DNA of 64,000 bases, from assembly GCA_950022655.1 (NCBI GenBank), contig OX465584.1:60886841-60950840 (forward strand). The letters are read 5' to 3'. Positions 1 through 11,198 of this stretch are shown here, in pieces. The notes under the pieces are model-generated. The model had not been told where the DNA came from. It worked only from the letters and a program-made list of their open reading frames with translations, and did no database searches. Numbering within the stretch: position 1 is the first letter of the stretch; the number at the start of each line of letters is the position of its first letter. A program made the translations under genes and the position numbers. This DNA comes from Alentia gelatinosa. Lineage: Eukaryota; Annelida; Polychaeta; Phyllodocida; Polynoidae.

Positions 1-1045
1 CTCGCAACGCTCTTTTGAGGTATGGCAATGCATCGACTTTATTCCAGCCATTACATTGTATGTCCTCACAAAATCCCGCGAACCAGTGTTCCCATTCCAT
101 TCCTTTCCCGTAAGGTTTTGGAATGACAGCGTTTTTTCTGGCTGCGTTCTCTGGGCGCATCATCGGAACCTTGTCAGCTCTCGCCATTGACAAGCTAAAG
201 ATCCGATCCTGTTCCCGGACTTGGTTGAACGAGTTGAACCCTAGTTCAGCTATAGCTTTACTAGTACGTTCGGAACTCGGAGAACCTATTCTTGACTCAG
301 AGGGTAGCCGGAAGCTAACCAAAGGAGTCTTTACACCCTTTGTTCCAGATATAAATCTGTTAGGGGTCTTCTCTGGATCCTCTACTCTTCCTGGTGGGGA
401 ATATAGATGATCTCTCACATTACTCCAGCCAGCTTGGGACATAGGCATCCGTTGGGATGATTCTGTCTCTGCTAGTTGAACTTGGTCCTTCATGTATTGT
501 ACATGTTGGTCCAAACGCTCGATTTTTTCTAGAGTCTCAATCTCGCGAACCGAGAGTTCTTCCAAGTTATGGTGCCTTTGGGCTACCTTCTCGGCGATCT
601 CACGGTTTCGAGCTTCTAGTTCCTGACACATGTCTCTGGCTTCCCTTTCCCTATCAAACTCGGCTAAGAGTTCGGGTCCAAGGAAACCTACAGGAACTTC
701 CTCGGAAGATACCCTTAAGGTATTTTCCGACCTATTCCGGGAAGTACTAGACTCTCCGGGACTATCTGTCTGAGACCCAATTTTACTGAGTCCCTCCAGA
801 TCCCTTGCGGGGCCATGTCGGCTGTCGGCCGCCGGACTGAAACTCTTCAGGACCGTCGAACTCAGATTCTGAGCGGCGGTTCTCTTCCGAGATTTCTCCT
901 TGCCAGACTTCTGGGTTTTACCCCCTCCCTCTGGTTTTGGAGACTTGTCGTCATTCCGGGCCGGAAGAGTTTGTTGAGAAGTTACCTCCCCATCTTCACT
1001 CTCCTGTTCAGCCTTAGATCTGGTTCTTATTCCAGATCCGTGCAT
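1..1045 (-). CDS. Gag-like polyprotein of an LTR retrotransposon (partial)
   Basis: An open frame of about 348 codons starts at an ATG (complement of 1043-1045), directly preceded by an in-frame TAA, and leaves the left edge still open. Residues 1-120 are charged, Ser/Lys/Glu-rich and of low complexity. About residues 130-193 form a heptad-like coiled coil rich in E, R, K, L and Q. Near the visible end is a capsid-type start: W-E-H-W-F-x-G-F at about 318, then N-G-W and L-P-Y-L-x-R-A-L, the usual pattern of Ty3/gypsy Gag capsids (family knowledge). Gag would build the particle that packages the element RNA. It lies downstream of a matching LTR and primer site, so it is the first gene of that element. 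There are no stops in the visible part, so the copy may be young. Nucleocapsid, protease and polymerase would lie outside the window. The superfamily is inferred; another LTR class is possible. Confidence 0.6.
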   Translation of the reverse strand, partial: MHGSGIRTRSKAEQESEDGEVTSQQTLPARNDDKSPKPEGGGKTQKSGKEKSRKRTAAQNLSSTVLKSFSPAADSRHGPARDLEGLSKIGSQTDSPGESSTSRNRSENTLRVSSEEVPVGFLGPELLAEFDREREARDMCQELEARNREIAEKVAQRHHNLEELSVREIETLEKIERLDQHVQYMKDQVQLAETESSQRMPMSQAGWSNVRDHLYSPPGRVEDPEKTPNRFISGTKGVKTPLVSFRLPSESRIGSPSSERTSKAIAELGFNSFNQVREQDRIFSLSMARADKVPMMRPENAARKNAVIPKPYGKGMEWEHWFAGFCEDIQCNGWNKVDALPYLKRALR

Positions 1046-1078
1046 TTACCGAGAATCCCGGGTTGTGCAAGCAACCTG

Positions 1079-1098
1079 GGATCCTGGTCACGGCACCA
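1079..1098 (-). promoter_or_regulatory. Primer-binding site, tRNA-His type
   Basis: On the minus strand the site begins TGGTGCCGTGACCAGGAT, one base after the proposed LTR end. A 3'-CCA tRNA primer would begin pairing here. The sequence complements the acceptor end ...TCACGGCACCA of animal tRNA-His. The tRNA identity is recalled, not searched. The element would prime minus-strand DNA synthesis from this site. Confidence 0.6.
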
Positions 1099-1099
1099 G

Positions 1100-1705
1100 T
1101 GTGGTGGTCGCCGCCTGTCTAGCAGGTTGGATGACCCCAATCCGGAACGCTAGTTCCAGGCAGGATCCCACCCTACCGACTTACGTAGGTTGGTTCGGTT
1201 TTCGGTTAGTTTGCACAGACCTATTCACACATAACGCAACAACGTCACTTAATAAACAAGGATGTTTATTAATCACTTACTTCCCGGAAAGATCTGGAAG
1301 ATCTTCCCTACAAGTACAGTACCCTAGCACATATGTGCTAGGTAACGCTGGATAGGCCAATCCGGAAGATCAGCCTAACCACCAGGAAGGTTACAAGAAC
1401 CCGCCTGCAAAGTGAGGGCCCAAGGATCCGTTCCGTAGAAGGGATGCGCGAGGACAGCCTGTCGACCTACTGTGAACGCTGAGTATATATACTAAGCGTT
1501 ACGTAATCCCAGTCTCCACCGCGCCACTCTCGTGTGCGGCGTTGTCCGGAATCACTGCACAGTAAGGATCGGCATATCGCGCCACCTTCCGTGAAACAAA
1601 CGAACACTGCTGGATTCCCGTCCCACTACAACTGTCTTAATGTGAACTCAAAGCATATTTACCCAGTAAAGTGGCGTTACTGTGATTGAAGGTCACCTTA
1701 AGACA
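1100..1705 (-). mobile_element. 5' LTR of the retrotransposon
   Basis: The proposed minus-strand LTR begins TGTCTTAAGG (1705) and ends CCACACA-type at 1100, giving TGT...ACA ends, about 606 bp long. It holds a TATATATAC box (1483-1492) and an AATAAA signal (complement of 1265-1270) inside a short palindrome at 1250-1271, as expected for U3-R-U5. The primer site follows after one base and gag follows that. The outer boundary rests only on the TGT and the internal order, because the partner LTR is outside the window, so target duplications cannot be read. Confidence 0.5.
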
Positions 1706-1794
1706 GTGATTCATAAAAGAAAGAAATCGGGATGAATGACCACTCCAATGCCGTTTTTTCTCTAGGTATCGCTTTCTGTCGCCATCTATCAACT

Positions 1795-3420
1795 CACCTC
1801 TCTGTATCTGTTTCTCTCTGTTTCTCTGTTTCTCTCTGTCTGTCTTCTTTCCCTTATCTATTCGTTCCTCTTTTTGTCTATCCGTTGGTCTTTGTCTATG
1901 TGTTCCTCTTTCTATCTATTTGATCCTTTTTCTGCCTTACTACTCTTGTCTGTCTGTTTGTTCCTTTTTCTGTTTCTCTGTTCCTCTGTCTATCTGTTCC
2001 TCTTCGGTGTATTTGCTCCTCATTCTGTTTACCTGCTCCCCTTTCCTTCTATCTATTTCTCTTTCTGTTTACCTGCGCCCCTTTCATTCTATCTGTTCCT
2101 CTTTTTGTCTATCTACTCTTTCTGTGTGATTTCCCTCTTTCTTTCCTATTTACTTTTCCTTCTTTCTATCTGTTCCTCTTTCTGTCTTTTTGTTTTTATC
2201 TTTCTATCGGTTCCTCCTTCTGTCTATCTACTCATCTCTCACTGTGATGCTCACAAAACCCCTTAGCAGACTGCAGTCTATCTGCACTGTGCCTCTCACA
2301 GTCCTCCTGTCTATCTGTTCCTCTTTCTGTCTATAGGTTCTTTCCTTTCTATCCGTTCCTCCTTCTATCTAGCTACTCATCTCTCTCACCATGATGCTCA
2401 CAAAACCCTGTGCACACTGCCGTCTGCATGCACCACCACTCTTTCAGCCCTACTGTCTATTTGTTCATCTTTCTGTCTACCTGCCGCATCAATCTGTTCC
2501 TCTTTCTGTCTATCTGCTCTTCTCTTTCTATCAGTTCCTCTTTCTCTCTAGCTACTCATCTTTCTCTCTCACCGTGATGCTCACAAAACCTTGTGCAGAC
2601 TGCAGTCCATCCCCATCCCCTCTATCCCCTCACCGCACTACGACTCTCCCTGCCCTCTACCTGCTGCATCCATCTGTTCATCTTTCTGTCTATCTGCTCG
2701 TCTCTATCTATCTGTTCCTCTTTCTGTCTATCTGCTGCTTCAATCTGTTCCTCTTTCTGTCTATCTGCTGCTTCCATCTGTTCCTCTTTCTGTCTATCTG
2801 GTCCTCCTTCTGTCTACCTGGTCCTTGTTCGATCTATCGGTTCCTCTATCTATTCATCTCTCTCCCTGATTTCCAGAAAACCTCGTACACACTGCAGTCT
2901 ATCCCCATTCCCCCTCTCACCGCCCTCCTGTCTATCTGTTCCTCTTTCTGTCTCTCTGCTCTTCTCTTTCTATCTATTCCTCCTCCTCTCTATCTACTCA
3001 TATTTCTCCCTGATGCTCACAAAACCTCGTGCAGACTTCAGTCCCCCGCACCACGACTCTCACCGCCCTCCTGTCTATCTGTTTCTCTTTCTGTCTATTT
3101 CTGTCCTATTTCTGTCTATCTGCTCTTCCCTATATCTATTCCTCTTTCTCTCTATCTACTCATATTTCTCCCTCATGCTCATAAAACCTCGTGCACACTT
3201 CAGTCCATCCCGTCCCCTCTCTCACCGCCCTCCTGTCTATCTGTTCCTCTTTCTGTCTATTGGTTCCTCTTTCTGTCTATTTCTGTCCTCTTTCTGTCTA
3301 TCTGCTTTTCTCTATATCCATTCCTCTTTCTCTCTATCTCCCCATCTCTCACCCTCATGCTCATAAAACCTCGTGCAGACTTCAGTCCACCCCCATCCCC
3401 CCTCTCCCCGCCCTCCTGAT
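1795..3420. repeat. C/T-rich minisatellite with a higher-order unit
   Basis: The plus strand is almost pure pyrimidine, built from degenerate copies of TCTGTCTATCTGTTCCTCTT. A higher-order unit is marked by the phrase GATGCTCACAAAACC (late form CATGCTCATAAAACC) at about 2246, 2393, 2576, 3012, 3174 and 3356, spaced 140-190 bp with one longer gap. C/T richness removes stops in all plus frames, so the 342-codon frame here is an artefact. Confidence 0.85.
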
Positions 3421-4260
3421 GTAACAAAGCCGTCCCTGCTCACACTGCTCACACTGCACACACTGCACCGCTCACTGCTCAGGGGTGCTCAGTTGAGTGA
3501 CTGCCGCTGGCGAGCTGCTCAGTCCACACCAATTCAAAGGACAGCACGTGATGGGCGCTGCCCATGTCCACGAGCCATTTCCGTGCACATCTGCGATAAT
3601 AAACTTCTCCTTTCACCAGCGCTGCCTACCAGCAAAGTGTTCCGGACAGATTTGCCGAGAGAGGACATATTCGTATGACCTTTCCTTAATGGAAGGCTGG
3701 AATAAAAGCTGTATCTCTCGTCAGGTGGAAGGGAACTATTTTCTATTACCCTCCGAAAAGGGATTTTGTAATTTCAATATGGGGGTGTTTTCTTATGGAA
3801 ACTGTTATAGGTAGACTTTTGTACTTTGGTCATTATTATTTGTCATCATTTATTCGTTTTAGTACTTATCCATCGTATATATGTATCGGGATTGGGTAAA
3901 CAGTTTTTATTATTCAAGAATCGTCAGATACTGTTTCAAGTCCATAGTATAAAGAATTTAAAACAATTGTATGTACGGAAAATGCATTCTTCCATTGATA
4001 TCTTGTCTTTATGTTTGTACATACAACGCTAGGCCTTTAGTTGGAGTACATGAGAATAGTCTCAAATGATATTCCCTATAATATGTCAATTCCTGGGTTT
4101 ACTCAAGAAGATGGATAAAGACTACAACAAACGATGGTTTGTGGACAGGTGCCTCTGTAAACCACTTAAAGGTGACCAGAGACTATTTTGACAAAAGTTA
4201 GCAAATGAGTCCCACCATATCTGTAAATAACTGGAAAGATATAATGACAAGTTCCAATTA
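3421..4260. other. No recognisable gene; half of a foldback arm
   Basis: I see no coding or RNA signal. At about 4111-4185 there is one arm of the foldback family seen whole near 11.4 and 63.3 kb (phrase ACGATGGTTTGTGGACAGG). The other arm is absent. Confidence 0.4.
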
Positions 4261-4263
4261 TTG

Positions 4264-6230
4264 TTTTATTCATGTTATGCCAATTAAGAGCACATTCAGC
4301 GAAATCAGGCCAAAACCACTTAGCCAACAGCCAGAGTACTCAAGAAATCTTTTCAGCCGATAAAAAGCAATGTCTCAGTAATTACGAGTATATATCTATC
4401 TCTACTTCTCACTACAAAAAAGAAAATCATATAATATCTAGTCATTATAGGATTCGTTTTATACCAATTAAGAGCTAAGCCTGCTCTTAACCATCTGACA
4501 CGCAACCTTTTCCAGAGACCAAACCACTTGGCCATTTCCGGTTTACTTTGGAAATCATGTCAGTGTCTAGAAACCCATGTCTCGGCAATTGAATATATTG
4601 CCTTTTGCTCTGAGGTATTCCTAGAGTGATCAATTCCACAAATGATATAATTAACGTCATCGCTCCAGTGAGAGTTATATTCTGTGGGTTGAAATAGTGG
4701 TGCCAAATGTCACATTTCTGTGCCAATAATGGTTAGCATGTATCTGGTTTCCTAGTTTATATTGACTTGCGTGTGACTGGTGTACGAAAGCGATGTCATT
4801 TTTATTTGTTTTTATATGCTTGACGTTATTACGGAAGAATACCCCTTGTGCTGAATGGTATATGTTACAAAATTGGTTGCTTATATTCATTTATATACTT
4901 ATCAATATAAAAGATCAAATTGTGATGATTGGTCATTTCATATTCATTGTATGCCAATTATGATGCACACATTCACCTAAACTTTTTCCGGAAGCCAAAC
5001 CACTCAGCGATTTTCGATTTACTCTGGAAATCATGTCAGGAGCTAGAAACCCATGTCTCGGCAATTAGATATATTGCCTTTGCTTTAACCTATTTGCTCT
5101 CGTCAGAGGCATATATTGTGGCTTGAATTGGTGTCGCTAAATGTCACATTTTCCGTGCTAATAGTGGTTGGCAAGTGTCTGGTTTCCTAATTTATATTGT
5201 CTTGTTTGTGACTGGTGTACGAAAGCTAAGTCATGTTCATTTGTGTTCATAAGTTTGACTATATTTTTGAGGAACATCCCTTGTGGATGACTAATTTATG
5301 TCACAAAACTTTTCCTGGATAAACGAATTATTAAATACCTATATTTACTTATATACTTATCAATATGAATGATCAAATTGTAATAATTGGTCATTCTATA
5401 TTCATTTTATGCCAATTAAGAAGCACACGTTTACCTAAACTTTTTCCGGAAGTTAAACCACTTAGCGATTTCCGATTTACTCCGGAAATCATGTCAGGAG
5501 CTAGAAACCCATGTCTCAGCAATTAGATATATTGCCTTTGCTGTGTGTATGAGCGGCCTGTGAACGGTGACAGGTGAGGCCCTCTAATGGGTGCGCCGAG
5601 CCCCGCGAGCTGCTCTGAGCCCGTCTCTAAGGTGTTTCCTCAGCGATCCATTCCACAAATGTTATAATTAACCTGTTCGCCCTTGTAAGAGGCATATTTT
5701 GTGGCTTGAATTGGTGGTGCTAAATGTCACATTTTCCGTGCTAATAATAGTTGACAAGTGTCTGGTTTCCTAATTTATATTATCCTGTTTGCGACTGGTG
5801 TACGAAAGCTAAGTCATGTTCATTTGTGTTCATAAGTTTGACTATATTTTTGAGGAACATCCCTTGTGGATGACTAATTTATGTCACAAAACTTTTCCTG
5901 GATAAACGAATTATTAATCACCTATATTTACTCATATACTTATCAATATGAATGATCAAATTGTAATAATTGGTCATTCTATATTCATTTTATGCCAATT
6001 AAGAAGCACACATTTACCTAAACTTTTTCCGGAAGCCAAACCACTTAGCGATTTCCGATTAACACCGGAAATCATGTCAGGAGCTAGAAACCCATGTCTC
6101 GGCAATTAGATATATTGCCTTTGCTGTGTGTACAAGCGGCCTGTGAACGGTGACAGGTGAGGCCCTCTAATGGGTGCGCGGAGCCCCGCGAGCTGCTCTG
6201 AGCCCGTCTCTGAGGTGTTCGGCTGCAGCT
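4264..6230. repeat. Four tandem copies of a ~460-585 bp unit
   Basis: The phrase GAAATCATGTCAG...GAAACCCATGTCTCGGCAATT recurs at 4551, 5027, 5485 and 6068. Flanks such as TGCCAATTAAGAAGCACAC and TTTTCCGGAAGCCAAACC also recur. Copies 3 and 4 carry an extra GC-rich block of about 95 bp (5539-5637 and from 6123) that copies 1 and 2 lack. The last copy continues into further GC-rich sequence to about 6430. No coding signal. Confidence 0.8.
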
Positions 6231-6605
6231 CAGCCTTGACACCTGAGGCGGCTCAATGAAGCACCAGGTCGGCTAAGCCATGACCCCAGCAGCTGAACTG
6301 CTCTCCCTCAGCCGGAGCCCGGGCCTGGTTGTCAGGAGATGGGGACAGGGCTGTCATAGAGGCTGGTCAAGCCGCTGGAGGATTTCCCAACTTCTCCTGT
6401 CATTGAGTCACATCTCCGTGGTACAGAATAGATCTACCCGAACTGAACTGTTTCTGCAAATATATATAATGTATATATATTCAGGTGGAGAATACTTGAT
6501 GCTTATACTGTGAACAATATTTATCTCATAAAAAGCTATGTGGATCAAGCCTTGCTTAGAGTTGTGGTGTGCTTTTGCACTTACTTATATTTATCATATT
6601 TATAT

Positions 6606-6751
6606 AGAACTGCATCGAGAATCTTATAAATAGACAATACTCCATGAGTTTGGCTGGGCCGCAATCGTCATCGAGGCGAAGCCGAGTGACGATTATGGCC
6701 CAGCCAAACGAGTGGAGTATTGTCTATTTATACGATTCGAGTGCGGTTCTG
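6606..6751. mobile_element. Foldback hairpin A, GGCGAAGCC apex
   Basis: This is a near-perfect inverted repeat: AATAGACAATACTCCA...GAGTTTGGCTGGGCC pairs with its complement ending at 6751. The centre (6675-6683) is GGCGAAGCC, which contains the heptamer GCGAAGC. It is the left module of a larger element (about 6600-7230) whose reverse copy is cut by the right edge of the window at 63.7-64.0 kb. Confidence 0.85.
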
Positions 6752-6827
6752 GATTTATCTTACCCCTTTCTATCGTTTAAATAACATCACAACTCCAGAA
6801 TAATCAGAATATACTTAGCAAATCCAC

Positions 6828-7000
6828 TACGCCACGGCCGTGGCGTAGTATACGGAAACTGGCTTACTGTGTTCGTACGTCAAAAATACGCGGTGAAATT
6901 AGTGATCACATACATCCCGATGCCGTAGGCAGAGGGATTTATGTGATCAATAATTTCACCAAGTATTTTGACGTACGAAGACAGTCAGCCTGTTTTCGTA
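6828..7000. mobile_element. Foldback hairpin B, GCCGTAGGC apex
   Basis: A short palindrome CTACGCCACGGCCGTGGCGTAG-type repeat (6828-6849) is followed by a 150-bp inverted repeat at 6851-7000. The arms carry TACGTCAAAA...GGTGAAATTA and the apex TGCCGTAGGCA lies at 6921-6931. It belongs to the same element as hairpin A. The right part of the element (7146-7230) matches the complement of 63.70-63.79 kb. Confidence 0.8.
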
Positions 7001-7227
7001 TTATTATATACCTAAAAATGGCGATATTTTATCTAGTCACGTGATCAAATACCCCGTACGTCACAGTGTGACGTACGGGTATAAATACGCCATGGGTAGG
7101 AGCGGGCAGTATATGTAGTTCATACAGCCACAGGTATATAATAATATTGTAACTTTACCAGGGTGATCGTTGAGTATATTTTTCTAATGTTATTCCTATG
7201 GCTAAACTTGTATGAGGGGTGAGATAA

Positions 7228-7390
7228 ACAGTAAGACCCCACTTCTGGGACACCTCCCTTAAGGGGAGAGTACAGGTACAGGTACAGAAATCTTTATTTA
7301 GTTCATTTTAACCCCGCTTAAGGGAACGATTCGCTTAAGGATTCACTTTGCTCGGAACGGAGGGTAGCCCCTAAAGCGGGGTTTTACTGT
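7228..7390. mobile_element. mariner/Tigger-like MITE
   Basis: The left end reads ACAGTAAGACCCCACTTC and the right end AAGCGGGGTTTTACTGT, an imperfect inverted pair of the CAGTAAAACCCCGC type known from Tc1/mariner-Tigger elements. The flanks are A/T rich and consistent with a TA target. There is no transposase. A related right end is at 41.1 kb. Confidence 0.45.
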
Positions 7391-7891
7391 ATATTAAAGT
7401 ATGAGACAACAAAAGGATTGCCACTCCTGCCGATTCAAGACAATAATAATTAATCGTCAGCCCTTTTATCAACAATTCAACAACAATTTAAACAAGAAAT
7501 TAGAAAAAAATTAAACAATAACAAAGAAAAAGATATGTAAAGACAAGCTATTACAATGACGGACCCGGGGCATGTGAAGCCCGCGAATAAAACATGTAAG
7601 AGCCATGTGACCTAATGAATATTCATGATCCTATGTATCGGAAGTTTATATCTATATATATACATATAATTATACACACCATAATTGTGCACTTACTGCT
7701 ACTCCCTATCGCATATATATTGCATATTGCACTCTGTACCATACACTGTTTTATTAAACACCTAACACAAAGTGTTCACAGACATGGGCTGCATGTATCT
7801 ACAAACCCGCTGCATACAGATGTTGCATTCTCCGGGCGGCAAAAGCTGGCGCATACGGAAAAAGAACTGCATATGAACAAACAGTGCGTAC

Positions 7892-8048
7892 TTATATATA
7901 ACGTCCTGCCCATGCTGTACAAGTCACAGAACGAGATGCTAATTTACCGTTTGTACGGACCGAGGCGTTTACGCCGAGTTCCGTACAAACGGTAAATTAG
8001 CATCGAGTTCTGTGACTTGTACAAGCATGGTTGGACGTTATATATTTA
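7892..8048. mobile_element. Foldback hairpin C
   Basis: The arms pair over about 70 bp each (ATATAACGTCC...TGTACAAGTCACAGAACGAGATGC) around the apex GGCGTTTACGCC (7964-7975). This is a four-base-loop variant of the apex seen in the other foldbacks. Confidence 0.8.
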
Positions 8049-8589
8049 CTATATACCCTAAATTTTTCTTAACAACCAAAATTTTAATAAATGTGTATGG
8101 CTAGGTAGTCCGTGTTTTAGTGTACGGACCAGTGGTCCGTACAGTATTTCTACGTCATATGCCAAAACGGTGCGTATTTACAGTATATACGGCATGGGTA
8201 TATAGTAACTAAATGAACTAATATCAGTACCCCACTTGGCAGGAAATTGTGGATAGTAAATACAATATAAACTGGTTTAAGATAAAAGCAGTTGTATCCT
8301 CCTCGTATAGTTGATTCTGCGCCATATCCTCGCATGAGCTCTGATATTCCTATATACCCATTTCCGAACACTCTATAGTTACATACCACTGCTGGGGGTG
8401 CAGCAATTATAAGTTATGTAGCGAGCCTGACGTTTTTGTCCCAGGCTAACGTTTTCGTCCAGGGCTGACGTTTTCGTCCCAGGCTGACCACGTGACATAA
8501 AGAGAAGCGGGTCGAAAACTTAGGTGCCCATCTTCTAGGACTATCGCAGGAAAAGAAATAATCATTTTTATCGATATTTGAAGGTATAT

Positions 8590-8758
8590 AGAAATAGGGA
8601 AACCAAGTACCGGTAATCAAGAGTCAAAGTTACTCGGTAAGGCTTGGAAAAATTATTGCCCGCGGCTGACGCCTTGGGCAGTAACTTTTCCGTGCCTTAC
8701 TTCGTAACTTTGAACTTTTGCTCACCGGAACATAGTTTCCCTCTATTCCTCCTCGGAG
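8590..8758. mobile_element. Foldback hairpin D
   Basis: An imperfect inverted repeat with arms GGAAACCAAGTACCGGT... and AGTCAAAGTTACTCGGTAAGGC, and the apex GGCTGACGCC at 8664-8673. It is more diverged than A-C. Confidence 0.65.
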
Positions 8759-8759
8759 C

Positions 8760-9552
8760 AAGCGACCCCTTGTATCTGAGGCCAGTCAAGATTGTGTATA
8801 TATACAGACCATGCTGAAGCATCGGCGGAGTGCAGACTTGCACATCCCCGTGGTTTCTATACCATTTTACGGTAAAATATTATTAATGAAGGGTATCTAA
8901 GTGAAACATAATCACCTTGTTTGGTCAACCTTATGTCATAGGTTTTGTTCAGTAAAAATATTCAACAGCACATAGAGCGAGTGGAATACTTTCTTCTTTT
9001 TTTTAGTTGGATTTATTGCATCTCTCAAGCACCGAGTTGAGTTATTCGGATACAATTTTTGGTGACGAAGAACATGAAGCATACCACTTACATCGAGATA
9101 TAAGAGTTAAGGAAAAAAGTAAAGGAAAAAAAATGGAGGATAGGTGAAAGTAGTAGTGTCCCTAGACATTAGGCAGTTTATTCTTCAGGTGATTCTGTAG
9201 TTTCTTTTTAAAGTCAACCACATTACCACTACTATTATCGGATCGATAACATACCTCAGCTATAACAAAAGATGCTATTTGTAGGATATTCCAACATAAG
9301 TATATAATGTTTAAGCAGAGACATTATCTGACCAAAAATGTCAAATAGTTGGCAGGTTGGCCAGAACCGTCAGATGAAAACGCCGCATAAGGTAGGGTGT
9401 AATATTCAAGAGATGTATATCTTTATTCGAACTCTACATGAAGTAATAGAGAGAAACTGCTTCTGGGTGAAAGAATCCAGAAGTTATGTGGTGAGGATGC
9501 ATACAATTACTTACAAAAGCTTTAGCCTAGGTATTTATTATCCATGGTATAC
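8760..9552. other. Foldback-family body, no gene
   Basis: AT-rich sequence. The stretch around 9520-9552 (TATTATCCATGGTATACAAAG) is foldback-element sequence that resumes after the LINE at 11.18 kb. I see no gene. Confidence 0.35.
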
Positions 9553-9567
9553 AAAGACCCCATTGAA

Positions 9568-11183
9568 TTTGTTCAAGCATCCACACTCCACCTAAAGTTC
9601 CGAAAATGTTTAAGGACATAGTTACATCGTTCATATGGAATGGTAGAACATCGAAGATTGCATATAATACATTGAAATTAGATATCCAAGATGGTGGTTT
9701 AAAACTTCTAGACTTAAGTTTGATGATAGAAGTGGCAATGACACAATGGGTTAAACGATTGATCAATCAAGAAGGTCGCAATTGGACGTACCTGCTCAAA
9801 AGGGAGCTTAAGCTAAATACATCCTTCTTCATTTTTTTTCTACAGAAGAATAAAAAAGCTAAACTGGAAATGAAAAATAGGTTTCACAAGCAACTGCTTA
9901 TGAGTTGGGACTGTCAATACAATATACAACCCAGAGAAGACTCACAATTTGTAAATGAATCCATATGGAATAACATGTTTATACCCAGTAGACTGTCCAA
10001 ACCTGTCAAAGCTCATATGCAGAAGGCGGGGATATGGCAAGTGCGACATTTTTTTAAAAAGGGAGAAATGTTGACATATGTAGAGATGAATGAAAAATAT
10101 GGTACTCAGTTGACTTTTCTTGATGTTCTGGGTCTCAGGGCATCCATACCCTGGCTGAGGTTGTTAGAACCAGAGGAAAAAGATCTGGAAGGTGGGAAAA
10201 AATTGATCTATCAAATTCCAGGAAAAGAACCTGTGGATATTATGAGGTTAACCAGTAGAAGAATTTATATGATTGTAGGGAAAGGATAGCTAGAATCCCG
10301 AGCTGTATGGGTAGGTGGAAAAAGGTTTTTCAAGATCTCGAAATCAACTCCAAGGAGTGGGAGACTATATAACGAATACCATTTTCCTCTTCTAGGGACA
10401 CAAGATTGCAATCATTACAGTACCGGGTTTTAAATGGTACTATTACATGCAATAAATATTTAGCCCAGAGAAAGGTTGTTGATTCCCCAGAATGTAACTA
10501 TTGCACAAAAAGGGATGACTTAATGCACTTCTTGGTAGAATGTCCAGAGACAAAGTTTTTCTGGGAAGCCATAACAAGATGGCTGAAAAATGTCCTTAGT
10601 GACAACTTCTTAAAGATTACTAAAAAAGAGGTTATATTTGGAAGATATGGTGTTGCCTCTTCAACCAGGATGGTCAATTATGTAATTTTACAAGCTAAAT
10701 CCTTTGTGCATCGGCAGAAATTATTTTATGCAAATGACTTGGATATTATGGCTTTCATGGTGGAACTGAAGAGGAAATTAGAGATGGAGAAATATGTATA
10801 TATGAAGGAAGGTCGCATGCATAAATTTAAGTATTTAGCTCAACTGTGGGAGACAATCCAATAGGGGGGAGTGTGGACCTTTGGGGGTTAGGCAGAACTA
10901 ACTGCAAATACTGTTTTGATGTGTCTGTCATATTGTCTTGTTATGTTTTGTCCTGTATGAAAATAAAAAAATTATAAAAAAATGGGGAGAAGAAATAATA
11001 TTCCATGGGTGAGATGTGACACATGTATTTCGAAAATCTGTAGAAACAGGGTAGATTAATTGACCAGTGCATGACGACCCTATATCATTTAGAAATGTAT
11101 CTGTTTCTTTATGGCTGCTAAAATACTTGTGTGTTTATATCCTGTACAAGTTGAAAATAAAATATTCTCCACAATAAAAAAAA
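9568..11183 (+). mobile_element. 5'-truncated L1/Tx1-type LINE with 15-bp target duplication
   Basis: The insertion is bounded by the direct repeat AAAGACCCCATTGAA at 9553-9567 and 11184-11198. The right copy directly follows a poly(A) run. Removing the insert joins sequence that matches the complement of 63.64-63.72 kb, an uninterrupted paralogue of the target. The insert has a decayed reverse-transcriptase C-terminus, a first AATAAA and A-rich tail (10962-10982), about 190 bp of unrelated sequence, then a second AATAAA (11156-11161) and the terminal poly(A) (11174-11186). Target-primed reverse transcription explains the truncation, tail and duplication. Confidence 0.85.
9580..10863 (+). pseudogene. 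LINE reverse transcriptase C-terminus with zf-RVT, broken
   Basis: The remnant starts in the thumb/connection region with F-I-W-N-G-R, then L-D-I-Q-D-G-G-L-K-L-L-D, the pattern that follows the RT core in L1/Tx1-like LINEs. The open part 9606-10289 (227 codons) ends at a TAG. The reading continues in another frame (W-K-K-V-F-Q-D-L...), meets a TAA near 10373, and resumes as L-Q-S-L-Q-Y-R-V-L-N-G-T. The zinc-finger (zf-RVT) region has C-x2-C-T...H-F-L-V-E-C-P (Cys and His ligands visible) and then F-F-W-E-A-I. The frame stops at 10863. At least one frameshift and one internal stop make it inactive. The catalytic YxDD region is missing through 5' truncation. It would have copied LINE RNA into DNA. 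Confidence 0.8.
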
Positions 11184-11198
11184 AAAGACCCCATTGAA

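Noticed and set aside
2391..3419. 342-codon plus-strand frame
   Set aside because: All plus frames are open because the DNA is nearly pure C/T. The residues are only L, S, F, P, Y, C and V-type and follow the minisatellite period.
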